Shown here: positions 34,804-44,500 of the stretch, one piece after another
Position numbering within the stretch: position 1 is the first letter of the stretch
Layout of the letters: every line of letters starts with the position of its first letter
Source: JAKFYM01 sp964612065
GTDB taxonomy: Bacteria; Bdellovibrionota; UBA1018; CAIPTA01
DNA: 64,000 nt
Reading direction: 5' to 3'
Assembly (NCBI GenBank): GCA_964612065.1
Contig: CAZTCD010000002.1
Coordinates: 29,863-93,862 of the forward strand
The notes under the pieces: model-generated
The model's input: only the letters and a program-made list of their open reading frames with translations
Database searches by the model: none
Told to the model about the DNA's origin: nothing
Translations under genes and position numbers: made by a program

Positions 34804-34867
34804 GAAGCCTCCGGGTTTAAACGATTTTCTGGAGAAACCCTACCACAGGTGTGTGGCCTATGCGACT

Positions 34868-35200
34868 ATGCCGATGCAGATGAAAGCTGAAGGATCTTCT
34901 TATTATGCCGTGATCTTCACCTCCGTTTTGAAGGGGGAGCGGGGCTATGAAGAAATGTCCCGCGCCATGGTGGAAAATGTCTCGAAACAACCCGGTTTTC
35001 TGGGGTTTGACTCTGCGCGAGAGCCTGAGGGGTTGGGGATCACGGTGAGCTATTGGGAGAGCCTCGAAGCCGTTCGGGCCTGGAAGGAAAACGCCTCTCA
35101 CTTGACGGCCCAAAAAATGGGGCGGGAGCATTGGTATTCCTCCTACCAGATACGGGTGGCGAAAGTGCTGGAGGAAAGAGAGTTTGCCGGTGAGCCCTAA
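34868..35200 (+). CDS. ABM-domain (antibiotic biosynthesis monooxygenase-type) protein
   Basis: A small dimeric alpha-beta barrel family. The stretch YYAVIFTSVL, the helix YEEMSRAMVENVSKQPGFLGFDSAR and the strand GITVSYWESLEAVRAWKE are characteristic. The frame is open to 34745, but the upstream part lies in hpd and its leader. I start at ATG 34868, giving 110 aa, the family's usual size; ATG 34802 and 34880 are alternatives, and no start has a clear ribosome binding site. Family members include heme-degrading enzymes and monooxygenases; the substrate is unknown. The 3' end overlaps the start of the RNase HI gene by 17 bases. Confidence 0.75.
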   Translation: MPMQMKAEGSSYYAVIFTSVLKGERGYEEMSRAMVENVSKQPGFLGFDSAREPEGLGITVSYWESLEAVRAWKENASHLTAQKMGREHWYSSYQIRVAKVLEEREFAGEP

Positions 35201-35909
35201 AGACTCAGATAAAGTGATCATATTTACCGATGGCGCCTGCTCCGGGAATCCCGGTCCCGGGGGGTGGGGTGCGATCCTGGTTTCCCCTTTGGGAAAGGTT
35301 AAGGAGATCGGCGGCGGGGAGTTCAAAACCACCAATAACCGGATGGAGCTTACCGCGGCATTGGAAGCTTTGCGTTTGCTGTCGAACGTAAAGAAGCTCA
35401 GCACCAACAAAATTTCCCTTTATACCGATTCCAAATACGTGATCCAGGGGATCACCCAGTGGATGCACGGATGGAAGAGGAACGGCTGGAAAACCGCCGA
35501 TGGCAAAGACGTGAGCAACCGGGAGCTCTGGGAGAGCCTGAGCGAAGAGATCCTGAAGAATGGCTTCAAGGTGGACTGGCTATACGTGCCCGGGCACAAG
35601 GGAATTCCCGGAAACGAACGCTGCGATGAGATCGCGGTGGCCTTTTCGAAAGGCTATGAGGCGCAGCTTTATCAGGGAGAACTTGAATCCTATTCTGTAG
35701 ACATCCGCCGCCTTCCGCAGCCTGCGGCCTTATCCGAAAAAAAGAAGAAGGGGCCGGTGGTTTATCTTTCCTGTGTGGACGGCAAGGTTTTCCGCGACCG
35801 CGACTGGAAGAGCTGCGAGGCAAGGGTGAAGGGGCAGCGAGGCGCGAGGTTCAAAAAAGTGGAGTCGGAAGAGGAAGCCGCAGAGGTTCTTAGGGGATGG
35901 GGATTCTGA
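35184..35909 (+). CDS. rnhA: Ribonuclease HI with C-terminal hybrid-binding domain
   Basis: RNase HI cuts the RNA strand of RNA-DNA hybrids. The catalytic core (residues 10-155) has all four acidic residues: Asp16 (FTDGACSGNPG), Glu55 (NRMELTA), Asp82 (YTDSKYV) and Asp148, plus His138. A linker leads to a C-terminal domain (about 192-240) with VKGQRGARFKKV and Trp208. This matches the caulimovirus-viroplasmin/hybrid-binding domain that is N-terminal in eukaryotic RNase H1. The TTG start at 35184 has GGAGG nine bases upstream; GTG 35190 is the alternative. It overlaps both neighbours, by 17 and 13 bases. Confidence 0.93.
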   Translation: MPVSPKDSDKVIIFTDGACSGNPGPGGWGAILVSPLGKVKEIGGGEFKTTNNRMELTAALEALRLLSNVKKLSTNKISLYTDSKYVIQGITQWMHGWKRNGWKTADGKDVSNRELWESLSEEILKNGFKVDWLYVPGHKGIPGNERCDEIAVAFSKGYEAQLYQGELESYSVDIRRLPQPAALSEKKKKGPVVYLSCVDGKVFRDRDWKSCEARVKGQRGARFKKVESEEEAAEVLRGWGF

Positions 35910-37393
35910 ACCTGCGCCGCCATTGGATGCTGGTGATGGCATTCGCTTCCCTGCTCTTCGCCTTCATGCTTTGGCGGCATGCCTTGCAACCCTACTATCC
36001 CCGCCATTTTGACGACGCCGAGCACTGGCTGTTTACCTATAAGCTCTACGATGCCTTGAGGAGTGCCTCTAGCTGGGCGGAGCAGGCCCATCTTCTGTTC
36101 TGGTTCCGATCAGACCGAACCATCTCTTTTCCTTTGCTGGGCCTTCCGTTTCTTTTTCTGGGGTGGAGCGTAACCATGGCCACGGCCCTGCTTCAATCGC
36201 TTTTCTATACAGGTTGCGGGCTCGTTTTTTACGCGATCTTCCGCTTTTTCGGCAGCGGTAAGGCTATATCGATGCTCTCCGCCCTTTTTCTGCTGCTTGT
36301 GCCGGCTACCTTTGCTGCTGCCGGCGTTTATTTGGCGGAGCTTCCCTTTCTGTTTTTTTGCTCGGCGGCGGCGCTCGCGCGCCTCAAGCAGCGGTTTCAT
36401 CTACAGGGAATTCTGATCGGCCTGGCCCTGACGCTTCGACCGGTGGAGGGGGCTGCCGGAATCGCCATAGCGGTGGTGGCAGACTTCTATCTGCTCCGGC
36501 CAAGGTGGGCGGTGCTTATCCGGGCCTGGGGGATTTCACTGGCCTGGATCGCAGCCATAACTCTGGGTTGGTTCCTGCCTTTCCGCGAACGGTTGATCGA
36601 GTGGATTGTGCCGGCCCTTGCCACGCCCACGCAGGATGAGCCGCTCCAGTACCGGCAAATTCTTTTCCTGTTCATGGATCTTCTTTCCCCGGCCATGGTA
36701 GCGATGGGGCTCGTGGCCACTGGGCTCGAATGGTTTCAGGGCCGAGGCCTCAGGCGGACGGCCTTCGCATGGCTGGTTTTTTTTCTTCCTTTGGGGCTCG
36801 CCCTATATTCCACCAATGTTGTTTCCATACTGGAATCGCGGCCCTAACTCATATTTTTAAAGCTTGCCTGGGGTTTATTCGCTTCGCTTCTGGTGAGCCG
36901 TGCTCGCTTGCTGGCTTTTTTGCTGGCAGTTCAGGCTCTGCAGGCAGTGGGGCCGGACGCCTACCAGGAAATGGCTAGGCTTCTATGGCGGCCTCGGGAC
37001 CTCCGGGTATTTAACCCCAAACCCCACCCCCAGCGGGATGCGTGGGAGCAGTGCTTGAAGATGGTGGAGGGGTTGGGACAATTGGATTTCCCGGAGCGGG
37101 AAACTACCACCTTCTACCTGGTGACGAGCGGAAACCTCCCGCTTTCCTCTCTGATTTGTTCGGTCGTTGCGCGGGGAAGCGGGAGGAAATGGGATTTTGA
37201 GGATAGTATAGAGGCGGAAAGCCAGCGCGGAGGCCAATCCATTTTCATTCTGGACGCTCCACCGGCTTCTTATCTGGAGAGTTCGGATGCTGCTCTCGTA
37301 GCCGGTTTACAAGATCAGGTGGCGCGTGGCCTGCGAGAGGCGCAGGAGCTTGAAGGTGGCATTCAGGTGTATCTGCCGGCAAAAAAGCGCTGA
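35897..37393 (+). pseudogene. GT-C-like membrane protein gene interrupted by in-frame TAA
   Basis: Codons 1-316 encode a polytopic membrane protein with an acidic pair (Asp39, Asp40) in the first loop, like the GT-C protein at 15367-16992. A TAA stop sits at 36845-36847. The same frame then continues open to 37393 and still reads like the missing part: a further helix pair, then a soluble region of about 140 residues. The junction reads ESRP-stop-LIFLKLAW, and a Tyr codon (TAT/TAC) one base away from TAA would restore the protein to 498 aa. The most economical reading is a nonsense mutation or a base-call error. The downstream part has GTG and other possible starts (e.g. GTG 36893), so separate expression of a fragment cannot be excluded. 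Confidence 0.7.
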
Positions 37394-37456
37394 TTTTTGG
37401 GCTGCTGCCTTGTGTTACGGTTTTCTTTTCCGGGGGGTTAGCGTAGATTTCCTCCC

Positions 37457-38854
37457 ATGACCACCAAATCTATGACCAAGAAAAACTCCAAAACCTCCAC
37501 CAAAGAATTCAAATTCACCCCCAAAGCCGACCGCGACTACCGCGTGTGCAAAGAGGCGATGGAAGATCCGGCCAAGTTCGCCGAGCTCGCCCGCTGGGGC
37601 CGCGAAGAGATCAAGATCGCGGAAACCGAGATGCCCGGCCTCATGAGCATCCGCCGCGAGTTCGCCAAGCAGAAGCCGCTCAAGGGCGCCCGCATCACGG
37701 GCTCGCTTCACATGACGATTCAAACCGCCGTGCTGATCGAAACCCTGAAAGAACTCGGAGCCGAGATTCGCTGGTCGAGCTGCAATATCTTCTCCACGCA
37801 GGATCACGCCGCCGTGGCCATCGCTGCCGCTGGCATTCCCGTATTCGCCTGGAAAGGCGAAACCAACGAGGAATACGACTGGTGCATCGAGCAAACCATC
37901 ACCGGCTGGGGCAAAGAAAGCTTCAATATGATTCTGGACGATGGCGGCGATCTCACCGCGATGGTGCATGACCGCTTCCCTGCCCTCTTGAAGAATATCG
38001 TGGGCATCACCGAGGAAACCACCACGGGTGTGCACCACCTCTATCAGATGATGAAAAAAGGCACCCTGAAAGTGCCTGCCATCAACGTGAACGATTCCGT
38101 GACCAAGTCGAAATTTGATAACCTCTACGGCTGCCGCGAAAGCCTCGCCGATGGCATCAAGCGTGCCACCGACGTGATGATGGCCGGCAAGGTGGCAGTG
38201 GTGGCTGGTTATGGCGACGTGGGCAAAGGCTCTGCCCAAAGCCTTCGCATGTATGGCTGCCGTGTGCTGATCACCGAGATCGATCCGATCTGCGCTCTTC
38301 AGGCCGCGATGGAAGGCTACGAAGTGACCACCATGGAAGAGGCCATGAAGGAGGCGGATATCTTCGTGACCGCCACGGGCTGCACCGACATCATCACCAG
38401 GCAGCATTTTGAAGGCATGAAAGACGGAGCCATCGTGTGCAATATCGGCCACTTCGATATCGAAATCGATATGGCCTGGCTCAACAACAACTCCCGTATG
38501 ACTGAGGTCAAGCCTCAGGTGGATCTCCACACCATGAAGAACGGCAAGCGCATCATCGTGCTCGCCAAGGGCCGCCTCGTGAACCTCGGCTGCGGCACGG
38601 GCCACCCTTCTTTCGTGATGTCGAACTCCTTCTCCAACCAGACGATCGCCCAGATCGAGATGTGGACGAACCGGAGCACCGGCAAATACAAGAAGGTGGA
38701 CGTTTATCGCCTGCCTAAAGAGCTCGACGAGAAAGTGGCTGCCCTCCATCTCGGAAAGATCGGCGTAAAGCTTACCAAGCTCACCAAAAAGCAGGCCGAC
38801 TACCTCCACCTCAGCGTAGCTGGCCCCTTCAAGCCGGACCACTACCGCTACTGA
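37457..38854 (+). CDS. ahcY: S-adenosylhomocysteine hydrolase
   Basis: The enzyme splits S-adenosylhomocysteine to adenosine and homocysteine with tightly bound NAD, removing the inhibitor left by methyltransferases. The 465-aa protein has the substrate-binding and NAD-binding segments in order: GSLHMTIQTAVLIETL, SSCNIFSTQDHAAVA, GYGDVGKGSAQ (Rossmann) and HPSFVMSNSF, and ends in KPDHYRY as the family does. The N-terminal ~20 residues are a Thr/Lys/Ser-rich extension. It stands alone with its own terminator at 38872-38908; no methionine-cycle partner is adjacent. Confidence 0.97.
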   Translation: MTTKSMTKKNSKTSTKEFKFTPKADRDYRVCKEAMEDPAKFAELARWGREEIKIAETEMPGLMSIRREFAKQKPLKGARITGSLHMTIQTAVLIETLKELGAEIRWSSCNIFSTQDHAAVAIAAAGIPVFAWKGETNEEYDWCIEQTITGWGKESFNMILDDGGDLTAMVHDRFPALLKNIVGITEETTTGVHHLYQMMKKGTLKVPAINVNDSVTKSKFDNLYGCRESLADGIKRATDVMMAGKVAVVAGYGDVGKGSAQSLRMYGCRVLITEIDPICALQAAMEGYEVTTMEEAMKEADIFVTATGCTDIITRQHFEGMKDGAIVCNIGHFDIEIDMAWLNNNSRMTEVKPQVDLHTMKNGKRIIVLAKGRLVNLGCGTGHPSFVMSNSFSNQTIAQIEMWTNRSTGKYKKVDVYRLPKELDEKVAALHLGKIGVKLTKLTKKQADYLHLSVAGPFKPDHYRY

Positions 38855-38871
38855 TCCAGGCCAGTATGCTG

Positions 38872-38908
38872 AAAAGGGCTGTAAGATTAAATTCTTATGG
38901 CCCTTTTT
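38872..38908 (+). terminator. Rho-independent terminator of ahcY
   Basis: AAAAGGGC (38872-38879) pairs with GCCCTTTT (38900-38907). A second inner stem TAAGA/TCTTA lies inside, and the right arm runs into the T tract. It starts 18 bp after the ahcY stop. Confidence 0.85.
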
Positions 38909-39114
38909 GTTTGGGGTGTTTGTCAGGGCTCGGCCGTGGTCGCTTTGCTCTCGGCTTACTTCCGTCTTTTCCTTGAAAATTCCATCGTCTTCCTTTAATT
39001 TATGCATCGCATAAGGCGCGTAGCGTTGTGTTTGCCTGGAGATTTGTGTGGCCGATTTTTACCCGTGGCCTGCCAGGTGAATGAGCGCGGATAGGAAAAG
39101 AGGGAGGACAAGAA
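38909..39114. other. Intergenic stretch of about 206 bp
   Basis: No gene or clear regulatory element is visible. A partly symmetrical TTATGCATCGCATAA lies near 39001. The region precedes a small membrane protein gene whose GTG at 39115 has GGGAGG upstream. Confidence 0.3.
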
Positions 39115-39375
39115 GTGCGGGAGGACATGTTTTCATCGAGGATTTCTTCCTCGGCCTTTGCCAGCGCCAGGAGGAAGTATCCCTATTCCAATTTTCTCGG
39201 TGAGTTTTGGCCGGTATATCTCGCCGCTGCCTTGATCGTGTCCTATCTTCTGAACGGCGGTTTCGTTACGCCCGGCCAGTTGGCTCCCTTCGCGCTTCTC
39301 GCGGTTCCGGCCAATTACCTCGCCTACTTGCTCTATATCAGCATGCAGAAGAACGAGATCCTCGGCCGGAACTGA
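39115..39375 (+). CDS. Small membrane protein, 86 aa
   Basis: The start is GTG 39115 with GGGAGG upstream; ATG 39127 has a second GGGAGG almost touching it. The protein has a short basic N-terminus and two membrane helices (WPVYLAAALIVSYLL and APFALLAVPANYLAYLLYI), so it is a hairpin in the inner membrane. No family is recognised. It ends two bases before the stop of the convergent L,D-transpeptidase-like gene. Confidence 0.6.
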   Translation: MREDMFSSRISSSAFASARRKYPYSNFLGEFWPVYLAAALIVSYLLNGGFVTPGQLAPFALLAVPANYLAYLLYISMQKNEILGRN

Positions 39376-39377
39376 GC

Positions 39378-40091
39378 CTATTTTCCAATCACCAGCATGC
39401 TGCCGTTCTTGATGCGGTCGATTACGTTCCTGGAGATTTTCGGATCCAGGGCCGGGCAACCCCAGCTTCGGCCGGCGCGGCCGCTATCGCTCACATAATC
39501 AGCCGGATGCACCACGATGGCGCGGCTGCGGGCGTTGCTGTTGGATGCCTCCAACCCATCAAGCCGCATCGAATAGCCCTTGCCTCCGATATAGGTGGTG
39601 GAGGTCTTGTATACCCCCAGTGAGCTCATTTTCGAGCCCGGTGTGTTGGAGAACTGGGTGGCAAGGCCATCGTTGTCGGGGTCGGAATTTTTGCCGTGAG
39701 CCACGTTATGGGTTTCCATCTTTCCTGTGCTCAGGTCGAAAAGAAACATCCTGCGGCGGCTCGAGTACTTGCTGAAATCAATGATCGTGGCGTAGCGGGG
39801 GTTGTTCAGCTTCGATTGGTTTCGTGAGTGCCAGGCAACGGCTTTTTCATAGATCGCCCGGCTGAGGCCCCACCCTGTATTGAAGGCGGGAAAGCGAAGG
39901 TTTTCGCGGCGAGGGTTTAATGGATTGTCGTCATAGTTTTCCACCACCTCCTCGGGCTGTGGGCCTACCGGGGCGTTGATGGAGTTTTCCGTGCAAGGGC
40001 CGGAATGGCAGGTTTCCTCTGTCTGTGATTTGCCGCAGGAGGAAAGTACGAACAACAGGCCGAGGCCTGCCAGGATTTTGGATTTATGCAT
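39378..40091 (-). CDS. L,D-transpeptidase-type (YkuD_2) lipoprotein
   Basis: A 237-aa lipoprotein (lipobox LSSC, Cys19). The C-terminal half matches the murein L,D-transpeptidase catalytic-domain family: HNVAHGKNSD, SSLGVYKT, VVHPADYVSDSG with the catalytic-region His, and RSWGCPAL carrying the catalytic Cys. Such proteins modify peptidoglycan cross-links or wall attachments in the periplasm. The N-terminal 50 residues are low complexity with a Cys pair (CHSGPC). It is monocistronic and converges on the small membrane protein gene. Confidence 0.85.
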   Translation of the reverse strand: MHKSKILAGLGLLFVLSSCGKSQTEETCHSGPCTENSINAPVGPQPEEVVENYDDNPLNPRRENLRFPAFNTGWGLSRAIYEKAVAWHSRNQSKLNNPRYATIIDFSKYSSRRRMFLFDLSTGKMETHNVAHGKNSDPDNDGLATQFSNTPGSKMSSLGVYKTSTTYIGGKGYSMRLDGLEASNSNARSRAIVVHPADYVSDSGRAGRSWGCPALDPKISRNVIDRIKNGSMLVIGK

Positions 40092-40316
40092 ATGGTTAAA
40101 GCCTGGGGGAATTTGCGCAGGCTCGCGATCCGCTACCGTGGAAAGACAGGCTTTGTTTGAAGGTTTTAATTGATCTAACCTATCGAAATAATGGATGAAG
40201 CCTTAAGGGGTAGTCATTCATTAACGCATTGAGTTGGGTCGGGAATCCTGGTATAAGGCCTGCGAAAATTAACTTTAAAATACCCCTTCTTTAGGACCCT
40301 ATTCAGGAGATAGAAA
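40092..40316. other. Intergenic region of 225 bp
   Basis: AT-rich in its right half. It separates the divergent L,D-transpeptidase-like lipoprotein and small secreted protein genes, and so should hold both promoters. I see no confident consensus box. AGGAGATAGAAA ahead of ATG 40317 is a good ribosome binding site. Confidence 0.3.
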
Positions 40317-40673
40317 ATGATCCGTGTTATCGCATTAGCTCTCATCGCACTCCCTCTCGCCGCTCAGGCCAACACCACCTATGTTTGTGATGGTGAAGGC
40401 ATGAACGTGCAGGTAGACGTTTCTGAAACCGGAGCTTCCACCATCCTTACTGTGGACGGCAAAGAAGTTCCCGCTGTTCGCGCCTGCATGACCTGGGCTC
40501 ACGGAAACGTGCGCATGGGCGGAAAATGGCGTTGCCCCCATGGCGTGGCTGGAAGCGATCTTCGCTTCGAAGTTTACCCCATCACCAACAAGGCCAACGA
40601 AGCCAACCACGTGAAAGTGATCCGCTGGAGCGGTGACCAGGCTTCCATGATCGAGCTTCGCGACTGCGAATAA
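40317..40673 (+). CDS. Small secreted protein, 118 aa
   Basis: The protein begins MIRVIALALIALPLAAQA, a signal peptide, and has a mature domain of about 98 aa, mostly beta-strand in pattern, with four cysteines (VCDGEG, RACMTW, WRCPHG, RDCE) that may form two disulfides. I do not recognise a family. It has AGGAG upstream of the ATG, its own terminator and no co-directional neighbour, so it is a single-gene unit. Confidence 0.75.
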   Translation: MIRVIALALIALPLAAQANTTYVCDGEGMNVQVDVSETGASTILTVDGKEVPAVRACMTWAHGNVRMGGKWRCPHGVAGSDLRFEVYPITNKANEANHVKVIRWSGDQASMIELRDCE

Positions 40674-40695
40674 GATCCAGCCTTGATCTAAAAAG

Positions 40696-40726
40696 AAATG
40701 CCTCCGGTAATCCCGGGGGCATTTTT
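40696..40726. terminator. Bidirectional rho-independent terminator
   Basis: A 12-bp stem with one G-T pair (AAATGCCTCCGG with CCGGGGGCATTT) closes a five-base loop. T runs follow on the plus strand (40722-40726), and the A-rich left flank gives T on the minus strand. It sits between the ends of the secreted-protein gene and convergent rsmJ. Confidence 0.85.
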
Positions 40727-40735
40727 GTTTGTGAT

Positions 40736-41518
40736 TTACTTGAGATAAATATCGAAACGAACGGTTTTGCCGGGCACAACGAAATCAGGGGCGCGGCTTT
40801 TCGTGATCTCGGCGGCGTTGTCGGAGCGCTTTACCACTACCCTCTTTTTTGCCGCTGCCAGGGCTGATTCGAACAGTGCTTCCGTGTCTGTGTCTTCGCC
40901 GATCAGCTCCCGGAAGAGAAACATCTCTTTCTTGGGTTTGGCCGTGGCCCCTTCGTCCGCCGGATACATGGGGTCCAGGTAGACGGCATCGAACTCCCCT
41001 CTGTGGGCATCGAGAAAAGCGTGCGCTTCTCCGTAGTGAAAGAAAAGCGGCCTGCTTTCGAAAAGCCCGGTGTCTTTCACTCTGGAAAGGGCGTCGAGCA
41101 CAAGTTCGGCGGGCACCGGGTTGCGTTCGCAGGCCGTTACTTCGAGGTCCTTGAAGGTGGAGAGAAAAAAGGCATCGTAACCAAGCCCGCAAGTGGCATC
41201 GCATACCGTTCGCACGCCTTTTTTCAGGCCGATCGCTTTTACGAGGATGTCGTTTTTGGTGGCGGATCGCCAGCGGCGAGCGAATTCCCCGCCAAGGTAA
41301 TCCACGGCAAGCGGGCGGAATTCCGGGTGAAGGGCGTTATGAAGGTAGAGGCGGTCTTCATCAAAAAACAAAAGCCACCTGCAACCCTGCTCCGCCTGAG
41401 GAGGCTCTTCGCTCAGCACAAGGCGGGCTCCGAGCCGGAGCGCCAGTTTGAGGGCGTCGCTGTCTTCTTCGCTGTCGCTCCAGACCACGAGCCCGGATGG
41501 CGGAAGGGAGTCTGGCAT
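40736..41518 (-). CDS. rsmJ: 16S rRNA m2G1516 methyltransferase
   Basis: RsmJ methylates the N2 position of G1516 in 16S rRNA using SAM. From ATG 41518 (overlapping the gcvP stop, TAATG) it is 260 aa. The SAM motif DATCGLGYDAFFL, the following TACERNPVP and the catalytic VYLDPMYP match the YhiQ/RsmJ family. The frame extends 18 codons into gcvP, but the ATG at 41518 fits the family. It is co-transcribed after gcvP with no metabolic link and ends at a bidirectional terminator. Confidence 0.92.
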   Translation of the reverse strand: MPDSLPPSGLVVWSDSEEDSDALKLALRLGARLVLSEEPPQAEQGCRWLLFFDEDRLYLHNALHPEFRPLAVDYLGGEFARRWRSATKNDILVKAIGLKKGVRTVCDATCGLGYDAFFLSTFKDLEVTACERNPVPAELVLDALSRVKDTGLFESRPLFFHYGEAHAFLDAHRGEFDAVYLDPMYPADEGATAKPKKEMFLFRELIGEDTDTEALFESALAAAKKRVVVKRSDNAAEITKSRAPDFVVPGKTVRFDIYLK

Positions 41519-44500
41519 TATTTGCCGCCCGTGGCCTGGCGCTCTTGGTGGGCTTTCACGATTCTCTGCCAAACCTCGTTTTTCTTCAGGTGAGTCAGCT
41601 CTCCCGCGGCGATCCGGTTGGGCAGAACGGGGATCAGGCCCGGGCTGAGGGTTTCCGAAAGAGTGAGGTTCTTGTTGGCGAGCACTTCGTCTACCCGGTC
41701 GATGGGAGTGAAGTGAGGCACCGTTTGGAGCACCTCGGGCGTTTCATGCACGATCTTGTGGATGGTGGTGAGGGTTTCCACGAAATCATCCAGCTCCGCT
41801 TTTGAATAGGTTTCCGTGGGCTCCACCATCAGGCCCAGCACTTCCGGGAAAGCCACGGTAGGCGCATGCAGGCCGAAATCGAGAAAGAGTTTTCCGATCC
41901 TCGGGATCACCACTGATTTGGGAAGCCCGGCGCTTTCCACTTTCTGGAAGCTCTCTTTGGAGAGAGTGAGAATGAATTCGTGCATGCGAGGAGTGGTTTC
42001 CGCGCCGAAGGGCAAAGTGGGATAGAGGCGGGATAGCTTATGGAAGAGATAACGCGCGGAGAGCACGGCCAGGGCGCTCATGCGGGAAACGCCCTGCCGC
42101 CCGAGCGCTCTCACATAGGTATAGCAGCGGATCTTGTGGCCGAAGTTGCCGAAATGGCGCTGCACGGATCCGATCGATTTCTTCGGCTTCACCAGTTGGT
42201 AAACGGGGGCATTGGAAGGGCCGCTTTTTACGGCCTGGTGGCCCGGGAGGAAATCCACCAGAAGGGAGCTCACGGCCACAAACGCATCGCCCGGGCCTCC
42301 TCCTCCGTGCGGAATGCTCCATGTTTTATGGGTGTTATTGTGAACGGCATCCACGCCGAGCTTTCCGAGATCCAGCCAGCCGGCGATGGCGTTCATATTG
42401 GCGCCATCCATATAAACCAGGCCGCCCGCTTCATGCACGAGATCAGCTACGGCGCGGAAATTGGTTTCCAGCACTCCGGAGGTATTGGGATTCGTTACCA
42501 TCACGCCGGCAATGCGGGGGCCGAATTCCTTCACCAGGCTTTTCACCTGCTCCAGGTTCATCTGCCCGGTGGGATCAGCTTCGATCAGCTTGATGTTGTC
42601 GGCGGCATAGCCCGCCATGGTGGCCGTGGCCGGGTTGGTTCCGTGCGCGGAGCGAGGGATCAGAATGATGTCGCGACTCTTATCACCCCGGTCGCGGTGG
42701 TAGGCCTGGAACATCTTGAGGCCCACGAGCTCGCCCTGGGCTCCAGCCATCGGTTGGGTGGTAACGGCTGCGAGGCCGGTGATGGCCTTGAAATACTCCT
42801 GCGTGAGGTGGAGGATCTCGAGGGATCCTTGCGCATCGGCGAGAGGCGCCTGGGGATGCAGTTCGGCGAAGCCCGGGAGAGCGGCGGCCCAATCATTGAT
42901 GTACGGGTTGTACTTCATCGTGCAGGAGCCGAGGGCGTAGATGTTGTCGTCGGGCGAAACATTCTGCTCGCCGAGGCTGGTGTAGTACTGTTTGATTTTT
43001 TCTACCGGCACCTTGGGGAGGTTCGTGCCGCCTTGCCGGAGGGCGTATGCCGGAAGTGCGGCGGCCTTTCTTCCTTCTTTGGCGCCCGGGAATTCCGCCT
43101 GGAAGAAGCGGGCGAGCTTTTCGATGTCCGAATCGCTGTGGCGGTCGGTGAAGGAAAGCAGCAGAAGGCTGTTCTTGCCCCCCCCCCTCTCACTCACATC
43201 TACGCCGATATGAATGCCGGCGATTCGGGCCTTCTCGATGATCTCGGATGCCGGGCGCGAAAGCTTCAGGCACACCTCATTCCAGAAGGGAGCCTCGGGG
43301 TATGCGAGATCCACTCCTTCGCAGGCGGTGAGGCGGGGCACGGCGGCCTCGGCATTTTTGCGGGCGGCGGCGGCGGTTTCGGCCAGGCCTTCGTCTCCCC
43401 TTTCGAGCAAGGCAGCACCGGCAAGGGTAGCCAGGTAGCTTTGGTTCGAGCAGATGTTGGAGGTGGCTTTGTCGCGGCGGATATGCTGCTCGCGGGTGGA
43501 GAGCACGATGGCGAAGCAGTCGCGGCCGGAGATGTCTTTCCCTTTGCCGATGAAGCGGCCGGCGGTTTGCCGGATTTCGTTTTTATGTTCGGCATTGAAA
43601 CGCACGCCGAAGATGCCGAGGCCGGGGCCGCCGAAGTTGGGCGCGATCGCGAGGTGTTGCCCTTCGGCCACGAACATCGAGCTGCCCTTTTTTCCGAAAG
43701 CGGAAGGGGGCTTGAGCGCGCCGCGGGCGATGGTCATGGGATCGATCACGGCGATGGATTTTGCGCCCAGGTCTTCGGCGAGATCAGTGAGGGCATCTAC
43801 ATCTTCGAGAAGGCCGAGGTTGTTGAGCTGGGGGAAAACCAGGCAAGCCAGTTGAGGGCCAGCAGCGCGGGCGGCGGCTTCGATCTTGGCCACGTCCATG
43901 CGGCCGGTGGCGGGATCGGGCTGCACAAAGGAAAGCTTCAGGCCGGTATCCGCGGCCAGGGTGCGCAGCACTTCCTGATCGCCGGGAAAGAGCGTGGCGG
44001 CGATCACGGCGGTGTCGGAGCCTTCTCTCAGGCGCTGGGCGCATTTGATGGCCTCAAAGAGGCCGGTGGAGCGTTCGTAAAAGGAGGCGTTCACCGCTTC
44101 AAAGCCCGTGAGGGCCGAAACCGCGCACTGATAGATCCAGATGGTGGCGAGAGTGCCCTGCGATCTTTCCGGCTGGTAGGGGGTGTAGGCGGTGGTGAGC
44201 TTGCGGATTCCGAGCACATGGGGAATCACGTCGGGGGTTTTGTAGTGAGGGAGGCCGTCGCCGAGGAAGGAGAGCCGTATCTGGTTCTTCTTGGAAAGCG
44301 TTTCCATATGCCGGAGAAGATCTTCGTAGCCGAGCTCTTCCGGGATCGGTGCGCCGCTCGACGGCATGCGGGCGGCGGCGGGAAGGTGAGAGAAAAGTTC
44401 TTCGAGCTTGTTCAGCCCCAGCGTTAGCAGCATCTCCTCGATTTCGGAATCGGAGGCGCAGATATAATGGCGGCGAAGCTCGCGGGGAAGCTCAGAGGGC

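Noticed and set aside
34801..34804. A second divergent start-codon overlap (CATG) between hpd and the ABM gene
   Set aside because: The ABM protein most likely starts at 34868, where the family's sequence begins, so the overlap is probably accidental.
36845..36847. Programmed readthrough or recoded TAA in the GT-C-like gene
   Set aside because: No recoding signal is visible and TAA ends many genes here; a point mutation or read error is simpler.
42040..44427. 795-codon open frame on the plus strand
   Set aside because: Antisense shadow of gcvP, which is well supported by its motifs.
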